The notes beneath the pieces are model-generated. The model was not told where the DNA came from. It was given only the letters and a program-made list of their open reading frames with translations, and made no database searches. From positions 1 through 23,263 of IMG/VR virus record IMGVR_UViG_3300045118_000117: a stretch of DNA of 23,263 bases. One strand, given 5' to 3'. Origin of the DNA: a virus. Numbering within the stretch: position 1 is the first letter of the stretch; every line of letters begins with the position of its first letter. This document shows, piece after piece, positions 6,442 to 13,054 of this stretch. The position numbers and the translations under genes are program-made.

Positions 6442-6849
6442 ATGGCAAGACAAAAAAAACAAACAGAAGAAACTAAAATAATTGAAGAAATTGTAAAAGA
6501 CACTCCGACAGTAGTTGCGAAAGAAGATGATATTGAACAAAAACAAGAAGATATTGCACCAAAAATGATTTCACCGCAACCAAAAGTAAAACCCGCAAAA
6601 TCGGTTGAACAGCCAGATGCTGTTAAAATGCCAAGTATTATTGGTGGAGTTTGTGAATTTTGCGGAGAACCGTATAATCAGTGCAAACATTATAAGGGAA
6701 TTGATATTTTCTGCTCTTATTGTTTAAGGAAAGATATGATACCTTGGAGAAGATTGAGAATTTTCAATATCAATGGTGAATTATTGGTTTTATGTGATGA
6801 TTATACTTGTGAAGATAAACACAACAAAAAGTATAACCCAACAATATAA
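6442..6849 (+). CDS. Putative zinc-binding protein with disordered N-terminus
   Basis: This 135-residue protein has two parts. Residues 1-65 are Lys/Glu/Pro-rich and probably disordered. The C-terminal half carries Cys71, Cys74, Cys81, His83, Cys91, Cys94, Cys118, Cys123 and His127, enough ligands for two zinc sites (CEFC, CSYC). The pattern resembles zinc-ribbon or treble-clef domains, but no exact family is recognised. It lies 8 bases after the previous gene, with an A/T leader and no Shine-Dalgarno sequence. Being inside the head-gene block it could be a virion component or an early-infection regulator. Confidence 0.7.
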   Translation: MARQKKQTEETKIIEEIVKDTPTVVAKEDDIEQKQEDIAPKMISPQPKVKPAKSVEQPDAVKMPSIIGGVCEFCGEPYNQCKHYKGIDIFCSYCLRKDMIPWRRLRIFNINGELLVLCDDYTCEDKHNKKYNPTI

Positions 6850-6887
6850 AGGTCGTAGTAATAGTATAATTTATTCAATTTACAAAA
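6848..6887 (+). promoter_or_regulatory. Shared leader element AAAGGTCGTA + TAATAGT, copy 1
   Basis: The 38-base gap begins with AAAGGTCGTA immediately at the previous stop, then TAATAGT, an A/T stretch and TTATT before the ATG. The same order appears before the KH-domain gene at 20004-20041. It could be an internal promoter (TATAAT is present at 6866-6871) or a translational signal. Confidence 0.5.
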
Positions 6888-7319
6888 ATGTTAAGACAAC
6901 CTATCAAAACTCTGTATTCAAAAACTGTTACGGCAACAAGCAATGGAACTGATACTTTTGTTATTGATGTGAATGATTTTGACGCATTGATTGCTAAAAT
7001 TGCTGTTCCAACTTTGGCTGGTTCGGGGACACTTGATGTCTACCTTCAAACAAGTTTTGACGGTGGTTCAAATTGGGTGGATGTCGTTCATTTCACACAA
7101 ATTACAGCAACTCTTTCAAACCCGCTTTATGCAATGATTTCCGCAGTTGGAAATGTATTCAAGGGTGCGGTTGGAGATGCGGTAATTTCTGCTGGAACTT
7201 TGGGCGTGCCGTTTGTTGGTAAGAATGCTCGGTTAAAATATGTTTTTGGCGGTTCAATCAGTTCTATCAGTTTCACGGTTACGCTTTATCAGGCACAGCA
7301 ATCTGGTGCGGCATTCTAA
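6888..7319 (+). CDS. Beta-sandwich virion protein, possible decoration protein
   Basis: This 143-residue protein is almost free of charge in its core and built of Thr/Ser/Val/Phe strands (TFVIDVNDFDALIAKI, TLDVYLQTSFDGGSNWVDV, SISFTVTLYQAQQSG). The phrase YLQTSFDGGSNW is reminiscent of small beta-sandwich proteins of phage heads and tails that contain 'S.DGG..W'. It has no Cys. It has its own leader element (6848-6887), shared with the distant KH gene, which suggests separate expression control such as a high copy number. The exact role is inferred from its place just before the scaffold and capsid genes. Confidence 0.7.
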   Translation: MLRQPIKTLYSKTVTATSNGTDTFVIDVNDFDALIAKIAVPTLAGSGTLDVYLQTSFDGGSNWVDVVHFTQITATLSNPLYAMISAVGNVFKGAVGDAVISAGTLGVPFVGKNARLKYVFGGSISSISFTVTLYQAQQSGAAF

Positions 7320-7343
7320 ATTGAGAATTAAAAATTAACTTTC

Positions 7344-7369
7344 CCCGTCTATTCCTCCTAATGGACGGG
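7344..7369 (+). promoter_or_regulatory. Hairpin with anti-SD-like loop over the first scaffold start
   Basis: CCCGTCTAT (7344-7352) pairs with ATGGACGGG (7361-7369), nine pairs including one G-T, around the loop TCCTCCTA. The 3' arm contains the first ATG of the scaffold frame, so that start would be hidden when the stem forms. The loop resembles the 3' end of 16S rRNA (CCTCC) rather than a ribosome-binding site. Confidence 0.6.
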
Positions 7370-7885
7370 CGTATGAAAATGACTAAAACAAAGGAAGAAG
7401 AAAAAGATTTAGAAGATGAAGAAAATGAAGATGAAGAAGATGATGAAGAAGATAAAACAAAAGATGAAAAAAAAGATACTAAATTAGTTAAAAAACTACG
7501 GAAAGAAATAGGTGATAGGGATAAAAAAATCAAGGAATTGTCTTTTGATAAGGCAATTTCTAATGCAAAAAGCGAATATCCCGATGTTGATAAACACCTT
7601 GACGATATTAAAAAAGCCGTTGAGGATGGTAAATCGCCAGAGGATGCTATCGCTATTACTCTTTTCAAACACGGAGTTTCTAAAATGAAAAAAGAAGGAA
7701 AAGAAGAAGAAAAAAAGGATGATGGTGATAAAGACAAAGACCTAAATAAAGATTTAGGCGGTGCTGGTTCAGCAGGGACAACAGATTTAGATAAGGGGAA
7801 GAAAAAGCCAGAGGAAATGACAGTGGAAGAATTGGAAAAAGAACTTCGTGAAGAAGAAAAGAAGGGCAACATTTTTTTAACCTAA
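7361..7885 (+). CDS. Scaffolding protein (capsid assembly)
   Basis: This is a protein of up to 174 residues, extremely rich in Glu, Asp and Lys and largely predicted coiled coil, directly before the major capsid gene. That composition and place are typical of phage scaffold proteins that guide prohead assembly and then leave. An acidic low-complexity block (about 10-40) leads into a helical core (KLRKEIGDRDKKIKEL) and a more ordered part (SEYPDVDKHLDDIKKAVEDG). Three in-frame starts exist: 7361 (in a hairpin stem), 7373 and 7379. The last has the A-rich leader seen at most genes here and may be the real one. A Ser-rich frame on the opposite strand is only its mirror image. Confidence 0.8.
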   Translation: MDGRMKMTKTKEEEKDLEDEENEDEEDDEEDKTKDEKKDTKLVKKLRKEIGDRDKKIKELSFDKAISNAKSEYPDVDKHLDDIKKAVEDGKSPEDAIAITLFKHGVSKMKKEGKEEEKKDDGDKDKDLNKDLGGAGSAGTTDLDKGKKKPEEMTVEELEKELREEEKKGNIFLT

Positions 7886-7907
7886 CTTATATCCGTAGTG
7901 CAAAACA

Positions 7908-8819
7908 ATGAGCGTTACGCTACGAAGCGACTGGGCGGCAAATTTGCTTATTAACTATGTTACGAGGATAGTTACTAACCTTGAACCCAAACTACACTTT
8001 TTGGCTTTTGGTCGCCAAGACAATATCCCAAGCGGATATAATGTTTTGGCTGTGCCGAAAGTTAATCAGTTCACTATTGCCGATGCTGGCACTATCAGCG
8101 AGGGAACAAACCCCACTGAAATTACTTGGGGTTCTACTGCCTATACCGCTTCTCCTACCCAGAAGGGTCTCGTTGTGAAAATTTCTGATTTATTGATTAG
8201 AAACTCTGCTGTTGAAACTGTTAAAAATTGTGCTACGGAAGTTAGGAATGCGGTTGCTCGTTCACTTGATGCTTTGGCACAGGTAACGGTTAATGGTTCT
8301 GCGACTTCTGCACAGATAATCTATGCTGGTGGAAAGGCATCAAGGGCGGCTCTTGCGGCTGGTGATGTTTGTGAGCCAAGTTTGATTGCGAAAGCAACAA
8401 CCAAACTTCGTGCCGCAAATGCAGAAGCATTAGAGGGTGGATATTTTGTTGGTGTTCATCACCCCAATGTTGAAGGCGACCTTACCCAAAACACTTCTGT
8501 TGGCGGTCATCTTGGTTTTTACACCGATGTTAATGACCTCAAAAAGGGTGAAATGGGACATTTTAAGGGCGTTAGGTTTTTAACTTCTGGAAATGTTCAA
8601 ACATTTTCGTCAAGCGTTACGGTTTATCCGACTGCCATTTTTGGTGCTGATGCTTATGTTTGGGGCTATTACCAGAACCCTACCCCGATGATGGTTGCTA
8701 CTCCCGACAGCAATAATCCGTTATTGCTCTACAACACAATTGGTATGAAAGCCACTCTTGCTATTACGAGAGTTCAGGAAGAGAAGATTGTTAGAATTGA
8801 GAGTGCGACAAACCAATAA
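7908..8819 (+). CDS. Major capsid protein, N4 gp56-like family
   Basis: This 303-residue protein is probably the main shell subunit with an HK97-type fold. The order of features resembles the N4 gp56 family: an N-terminal helix, a beta stretch with AGTISEGTNPTEITWGS (about 58-74), TQKGLVVKISDLLI (about 84-97), a helix with ARSLDALAQVTVNG (about 117-131), VGVHHPNVEGDL near 182-193, and a C-terminal strand TLAITRVQEEKIVRIE. Codon usage is more even than in its neighbours and includes more C and G, which suggests high expression. The leader has no Shine-Dalgarno sequence (GCAAAACA before ATG). A strong terminator follows. The family call is by pattern. Confidence 0.85.
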   Translation: MSVTLRSDWAANLLINYVTRIVTNLEPKLHFLAFGRQDNIPSGYNVLAVPKVNQFTIADAGTISEGTNPTEITWGSTAYTASPTQKGLVVKISDLLIRNSAVETVKNCATEVRNAVARSLDALAQVTVNGSATSAQIIYAGGKASRAALAAGDVCEPSLIAKATTKLRAANAEALEGGYFVGVHHPNVEGDLTQNTSVGGHLGFYTDVNDLKKGEMGHFKGVRFLTSGNVQTFSSSVTVYPTAIFGADAYVWGYYQNPTPMMVATPDSNNPLLLYNTIGMKATLAITRVQEEKIVRIESATNQ

Positions 8820-8833
8820 TAGTTGGTTTATAG

Positions 8834-8862
8834 AACCCATCCCACAGGGGGTGGGTTTTATT
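8834..8862 (+). terminator. Intrinsic terminator after the capsid gene
   Basis: AACCCATCCC (8834-8843) pairs over 10 positions, with one G-T, with GGGGTGGGTT (8848-8857) around a 4-base loop and is followed by TTATT. It ends 12 bases before the next gene. Partial termination here would raise capsid mRNA relative to the tail genes. Confidence 0.8.
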
Positions 8863-8873
8863 AAGCCAGAACT

Positions 8874-9608
8874 ATGCCAACAGTTAACGCAAATACAATA
8901 ATTGCATACGCCAGAAAAATAATGGGTAATTTGAATGTTTATGATTTGACGGATGCTGATGCTTTGCTTTTCTTAAATGAGGCGTTTAATGAAGCCCAAA
9001 TGGATTTGGTCAATATTAGGGCTGACTTCTTCGTGGAAAAAAGCATTTTTAATAGTATCAGCAATAACCAATCTGTTATTCAAATGCCGCTTGATTGCTT
9101 ATTGGTAAAAAGAATTGAAGTTAATTTTACAGACCCAACCAATGTTGATTATTTCAAAAAATGCACTGAATTTGATGCCGCAAACGCACCAAAAAGTTGG
9201 GATTGGTATTTGAAAAACCAACCCAAATCAGAACCAATGGTTGATTTAAGGGGTGAATTTGCCGAAATAGCACCGAAGGCAGATGCTGATTACAATAATG
9301 CCATTAAAATAATTTATATTTCCAAATCTGAAATTTATGATGCAAATGGCGATAAGGTTAGCAATCAAAGATTTTCAGCCACCACCGACTTAATACCATA
9401 TCCATTTTCTCTTTATCCCGAAGTTCTTGCTTATAAAATGGCGGAGGTAAGAACATATACGCTTGGCAATACATCAACAATTCAGAATAAAGCATTGGGT
9501 TATGAAAGATTATATGATAAAAAAATGAAAAAATTAGTTTCTGGTATTGAAACAGATTTGGAAGTTATTGTTTCCAAGTCAGTTCCAATAGACACAAGGT
9601 CGTTCTAA
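8874..9608 (+). CDS. Head-tail adaptor (connector) protein, putative
   Basis: This 244-residue protein begins with helical segments (NTIIAYARKIMGN, DADALLFLNEAFNEAQMDL) that resemble adaptor proteins sitting below the portal (T7 gp11 / P22 gp4 / HK97 gp6 type). The middle contains beta strands that start with VIQMPLDCLLVKRIEV. The C-terminal part again is helical (YPEVLAYKMAEVRTYTLG). Position directly after the major capsid gene is typical. It has only one Cys pair-free core and no membrane segment. Pattern and synteny support the role; no single diagnostic motif exists. Confidence 0.65.
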   Translation: MPTVNANTIIAYARKIMGNLNVYDLTDADALLFLNEAFNEAQMDLVNIRADFFVEKSIFNSISNNQSVIQMPLDCLLVKRIEVNFTDPTNVDYFKKCTEFDAANAPKSWDWYLKNQPKSEPMVDLRGEFAEIAPKADADYNNAIKIIYISKSEIYDANGDKVSNQRFSATTDLIPYPFSLYPEVLAYKMAEVRTYTLGNTSTIQNKALGYERLYDKKMKKLVSGIETDLEVIVSKSVPIDTRSF

Positions 9609-9628
9609 AAATAATTAAATTAACATTT

Positions 9629-9919
9629 ATGAGAACAGCAAAAATCATTTCAATAACAAAAGATAATCTCATTGAAACTGGTGAAAGGTTTTTGGATATA
9701 AAATTTGGAATTTATAAAGATGGTGAATTTGAAAAAGAAATTCGTTTGGCTTTCACAATGTCAATGACTACCGAAGAAATTGAGAACGAAATAAAAAAGT
9801 ATTGTGAAACAATGAATAGCGATGAAGAAAATGCTATTAAAAATGCAAAGGTCGTAGAAGAAGATAAAGTTGCTGATAAAACAATTATTGAATTAACTAA
9901 TAAGGAAATATCACTATGA
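9629..9919 (+). CDS. Hypothetical acidic protein
   Basis: This is a 96-residue protein with alternating strands at the N-terminus (AKIISITKDNLIETG, FLDIKFGIYKDGEF) and an acidic helical C-terminus (TTEEIENEIKKYCETMNSDE). It lies in the tail region and shares an ATGA overlap with the following fibre-like gene, so the two products are likely made together. It could be a small tail assembly factor. I do not recognise a family. Confidence 0.65.
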   Translation: MRTAKIISITKDNLIETGERFLDIKFGIYKDGEFEKEIRLAFTMSMTTEEIENEIKKYCETMNSDEENAIKNAKVVEEDKVADKTIIELTNKEISL

Positions 9920-10515
9920 ATAAATCTCTAAATTTTCCTGCTCAATTTCAAATAATGGAGAATGTTGAATTTGTGCTTCGTGATAAATTTGGCAATGTAA
10001 AAAAACTTTTCCAAGAGAATAAAATTTATACCAAATTGATGAAAATGGGTGTTTTAAGCCCTTTCGCTTATCAAAAACTTGGCATATTTGATTTTCTTTT
10101 GGGCAAATGGTCTGAAAGCAAATTGGTGGCAAACCTAATGACAAATGCTGGTTTTGCTGGTATGGCTTCTCGTTGTAATGGTGCTGGTTCAGAAGCCGCT
10201 TTCACATATATTGGTATTGGAACTGGAACAACTGCGGCTAATGTGGCAGACACTACTTTGGAAACCGAGATTACGACTGGTGGCGGTGCGAGAGCAAATT
10301 CAACTGCTTCAAGGGTTACAACCACTGTAACCAATGACACGGCACAACTTGTTAATACATTTACTTTCACGGCTGGATTTGCGGTTACTGAAAGCGGAGT
10401 ATTAAATGCCGCTTCAAGCGGTGTTCTATTATGTCGTCAGGTATTTTCCGCAATAAATGTTGTTAGCGGAGATACGCTTCAAATTACTTGGAAAATCAAA
10501 AATGCCGCTTCGTAA
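9916..10515 (+). CDS. Tail fibre-like virion protein
   Basis: This is a 199-residue protein. The second half matches a common phage tail pattern: YIGIGTGTTAANVADTTLETEI (broken by Gly and Thr turns), then an Arg (GGGARANST), repeated Thr-rich strands, FAVTESGVLNAASSGVLLCRQ, and a final strand LQITWKIKN. Proteins with this pattern are usually tail fibre or tail tip components that trimerise. The N-terminal 60 residues are more charged and may attach it to the tail. It starts on the stop of the previous gene (ATGA) and is followed by a 12-bp hairpin, which suggests the end of a subunit of the operon. Confidence 0.7.
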   Translation: MNKSLNFPAQFQIMENVEFVLRDKFGNVKKLFQENKIYTKLMKMGVLSPFAYQKLGIFDFLLGKWSESKLVANLMTNAGFAGMASRCNGAGSEAAFTYIGIGTGTTAANVADTTLETEITTGGGARANSTASRVTTTVTNDTAQLVNTFTFTAGFAVTESGVLNAASSGVLLCRQVFSAINVVSGDTLQITWKIKNAAS

Positions 10516-10516
10516 T

Positions 10517-10544
10517 AAATAGGGGAACTTTTGTTCCCCTATTT
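10517..10544 (+). terminator. Perfect 12-bp hairpin, probable terminator
   Basis: AAATAGGGGAAC (10517-10528) and GTTCCCCTATTT (10533-10544) are exact reverse complements around a TTTT loop. The stem starts 1 base after the stop codon. The 3' arm ends in ATTT and is followed by CTAAAT, so the T run is short; it may act as an attenuator or an mRNA-end stabiliser. Confidence 0.7.
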
Positions 10545-10554
10545 CTAAATAAAT

Positions 10555-11301
10555 ATGAAATTTTTTCAAAAAGAAAATGAAGTTAAGTTGAACAAGGCGG
10601 AATATGATGAGAATGCTTTTAGTATTGTGCAAAAAGCGGATATTTTGACACTAAAAGATTTTGAAACATTACAATCTTTAATCCCAGAATTGAAAGAAAC
10701 ATTTGTTAAATCACAAGTTTTTAGAACAAGAACGGAGATGGAAGTATCTGTATTAAATGCTGTTAAGTTTCCGACATCAGCCAGTAAGTATTGGCAATCA
10801 GTTAGAGAGCAAAATGTAATGTTTCAGGAATTAGTCATACTTTCCTATGAATATCGTAAAAATCTTGTGGAAATCAAGATTTTGAAAAGGGATATGGAAA
10901 AAATGACAGATAATTTGAAAAAAGAACTAAAACAGATTGAAATTGAAAAGAAAACTTTTATTTTGAGACATCAAGAGAAAACAGCAAAAGACAGAATTAG
11001 AGAGTTAAAAATGTGGTCAGAAATTAAAGAAAGGGAGGCACAGAATATGTCAAATGAAGAATTATCCGATGTAGATAATCATCAACTTGTTTCTTATACG
11101 AGAAGATGGATAAATCAAAGTATTGAAATGGGAATGAATGGAAGCATTGCTGAAAGGCAAAATTTATTAGGGCAACTTCGGTCAGGAATTATAACTTGCA
11201 TAGAAAGAGGAATTATAGAGAATGTTATTAGTGTTTATGCCAATCATATTCAGAAAAAAATTAGAGAAGAATATGGTATTCCGAAACCGAAAAGTCATTA
11301 A
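10555..11301 (+). CDS. Hypothetical coiled-coil virion-operon protein
   Basis: This is a 248-residue, strongly helical and charged protein. Residues about 95-160 form a long predicted coiled coil (NLVEIKILKRDMEKMTDNL, KKELKQIEIEKKTFI) continued by a second charged helix. The C-terminal third contains SIEMGMNGSIAERQNLLGQL and ends with a basic tail. It is not Cys-rich and has no membrane segment. It lies between two fibre-like genes. It could be a fibre chaperone, a tail spacer or a structural rod. The leader lacks a Shine-Dalgarno sequence. Family not recognised. Confidence 0.65.
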   Translation: MKFFQKENEVKLNKAEYDENAFSIVQKADILTLKDFETLQSLIPELKETFVKSQVFRTRTEMEVSVLNAVKFPTSASKYWQSVREQNVMFQELVILSYEYRKNLVEIKILKRDMEKMTDNLKKELKQIEIEKKTFILRHQEKTAKDRIRELKMWSEIKEREAQNMSNEELSDVDNHQLVSYTRRWINQSIEMGMNGSIAERQNLLGQLRSGIITCIERGIIENVISVYANHIQKKIREEYGIPKPKSH

Positions 11302-11306
11302 ATTAT

Positions 11307-12746
11307 ATGGGTGTATGGTCATCTGGTGGTAATAGTAGTGTAGCCAGATATTATTTGGCTGGTTGCGGAACGCAGACAGCGGGCTTAAATTTTGGTGGGT
11401 CAACTGGCACTGCTTCAAATGTCACCGAAGAATATGATGGTGCATCTTGGTCATCTGGCGGAAATTTGGCAACAGCAAGATGGGGATTGGGAGGTGCTGG
11501 CACGCAAACCGCAGGATTAAGTTTTGGCGGACGAGATACATCTAATTTAACTACTACCGAAGAATACAACGGAACTGCTTGGGGAAGCGGTGGGGCATTA
11601 GGAACCGCAAGACGGCAAATGTCTGGTTGCGGCACTCAAACCGCAGGATTAGCATTTGGGGGTTTTGACGGAACAAATAATTTTGCCACGACCGAGGAAT
11701 ATGACGGGGCAAGTTGGGGAAGTGGAGGCGATTTATTGGTTGCGAAAAGAAATATAGCGGGTGCTGGAACTCAAACAGACGGATTATGTGTCGGAGGATA
11801 TTCAACAGAGAGTTTATCAACTACCGAAGAATACAACGGCACGGCTTGGAGTTCTGGTGGAACTCTTAATGTCGTAAGAAATTCCGCAGGGGCATTTGGG
11901 GCTTCCACTTCTGCCGCAGTTGCTTATGGCGGAGGATCATATCTAAATTCTTCCGAAGAATACAACGGCACGGCTTGGTCAACGAGCGGAAATTTAGGAA
12001 CTGCGAGGGCATCAAGCGGCAGTGCTGGCACACAAGCGGCAGGATTGGCTATATGCGGTGAGGGTTCAATTTTGGCAAGTTGTGAGGAGTATTCGTCATC
12101 AACCGCTTATTATCAAACCTGTTCTGATACTAATTTCCTGTTATCAACATTTCTTGCTGGGACATCAAGAACTCTCACAGAAACATTAGTTTTAACTTCA
12201 TCTATAATCCGAACGACTGCAAGAAATTTCGCAGAAACACTTTATTTATCTGATATAATTGAAGTTGTTAGGACAAAAATTTTGGAAGAAAATAATATAC
12301 TTTCTGATACGATTTCATTTGTTAAACAATATGGGAAAATTTTATCAGAAACATTAGTTTTGACTTCATCTATAATTAGCGGGTTATCAAGAACGCTTAC
12401 AGAAACACTTGTTTTGACATCGTCAATTATCCGTGGTATTGGAAGAAGTTTGTCAGAAACATTGAAATTGTCAGATACTATTATTAAATCAATTACAAAA
12501 ACTCTTACCAATACGAATGTTATTTCTGACACAATCATAAAGACAAAAATGACTTTTAGAACGCTTGCAGACACTAATGTTTTAACTGCAACATTTACAG
12601 TCATAAAACATTATTCAAGAATACTGACGGAAACGCTTAAATGGTCGGCAAACATAACTAAAATTTTCAATGGTCGTATCATATACGATATGTGGTTAAA
12701 GGTTTCAAAATCGGCTGGTAATTGGACAAAAGAAACAAAAACATAA
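11307..12746 (+). CDS. Kelch-propeller receptor-binding / fibre protein with C-terminal repeats
   Basis: This 479-residue protein has two repeat domains. Residues 4-268 hold six Kelch-like blades of about 44 residues, marked by Trp at 4, 48, 92, 137, 181 and 224 (WSSGGN type), AGxGTQTAGLxFGG in the middle, and EEYNG/EEYDG at 41, 85, 130, 174, 217 and 260. The chain starts mid-blade and ends with an EEY strand, consistent with a six-bladed ring closed by its two ends. Residues about 287-454 hold nine copies of an 18-20 residue unit (RTLTETLVLTSSIIR type). Kelch proteins with this wording are common in environmental phages as presumed tail fibres. Receptor or glycan binding is therefore likely but inferred. 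No signal peptide is present. Next gene starts on its stop codon (TAATG). Confidence 0.75.
   Translation: MGVWSSGGNSSVARYYLAGCGTQTAGLNFGGSTGTASNVTEEYDGASWSSGGNLATARWGLGGAGTQTAGLSFGGRDTSNLTTTEEYNGTAWGSGGALGTARRQMSGCGTQTAGLAFGGFDGTNNFATTEEYDGASWGSGGDLLVAKRNIAGAGTQTDGLCVGGYSTESLSTTEEYNGTAWSSGGTLNVVRNSAGAFGASTSAAVAYGGGSYLNSSEEYNGTAWSTSGNLGTARASSGSAGTQAAGLAICGEGSILASCEEYSSSTAYYQTCSDTNFLLSTFLAGTSRTLTETLVLTSSIIRTTARNFAETLYLSDIIEVVRTKILEENNILSDTISFVKQYGKILSETLVLTSSIISGLSRTLTETLVLTSSIIRGIGRSLSETLKLSDTIIKSITKTLTNTNVISDTIIKTKMTFRTLADTNVLTATFTVIKHYSRILTETLKWSANITKIFNGRIIYDMWLKVSKSAGNWTKETKT
11316..12110 (+). repeat. Six Kelch-like blade repeats (about 44 codons each)
   Basis: The protein-level period is 43-45 residues between successive Trp and EEY marks. 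At DNA level the blades share short blocks such as GAAGAATACAACGG (around 11561 and 11827) and CTGGCACGCAAACCGCAGG-like segments. This makes the array a candidate for recombination and blade-number variation between related phages. Confidence 0.75.
12165..12668 (+). repeat. Nine 18-20 residue tandem repeats
   Basis: Units begin near residues 287, 305, 324, 343, 361, 379, 397, 417 and 437, with consensus R-x-L-x-E-T-L-x-L-S/T-S/D-x-I-I. Units 1 and 5 are identical over 15 residues (288-302 and 362-376) but use different synonymous codons, so the protein repeat is kept by selection and is not a fresh duplication. Confidence 0.7.
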
Positions 12747-13051
12747 TGTCAACATTTCAAGAATTACAATTTGAGATAGAAAATCTTAAAAAGAGCATAT
12801 CTAAAACAAATAAAGAAATTGCTGATATTAAAATTTTGCTTGCTGGTGCGAAAAGCCAACTAAAAGAAAAAATAATAGATAGGGAAATAATTGATAATTT
12901 AAGATTAAATCTTTATCCCAAATATACGACAATAGAGCCAACACACGAAGCCAGAGATGGAGAAATGTATATTTATTATGATACTACTAATTATTGGTTG
13001 TATATTTCGGCAAACAGGATTTGGTATAAAGTTCAATTAACAGCCGTTTAA
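12746..13051 (+). CDS. Short coiled-coil protein with beta tip, fibre-like
   Basis: This 101-residue protein is taken from the ATG at 12746, which overlaps the fibre stop as TAATG; the TTG at 12722 lies inside the fibre gene and is less likely. Residues about 3-50 form a coiled coil (FEIENLKKSISKTNKEIADI). The C-terminal end has ARDGEMYIYYDTTNYWLYI and WYKVQL, a strand pattern often seen at the tip of small phage fibres. It may trimerise and accompany the Kelch fibre. No known family is assigned. Confidence 0.65.
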   Translation: MSTFQELQFEIENLKKSISKTNKEIADIKILLAGAKSQLKEKIIDREIIDNLRLNLYPKYTTIEPTHEARDGEMYIYYDTTNYWLYISANRIWYKVQLTAV

Positions 13052-13054
13052 TCT

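Noticed and set aside
7279-7872. Minus-strand Ser-rich frame of 197 residues
   Set aside because: It is the antisense mirror of the Glu/Lys-rich scaffold gene; the Ser runs are the complement of GAA/GAT/GAG codons.
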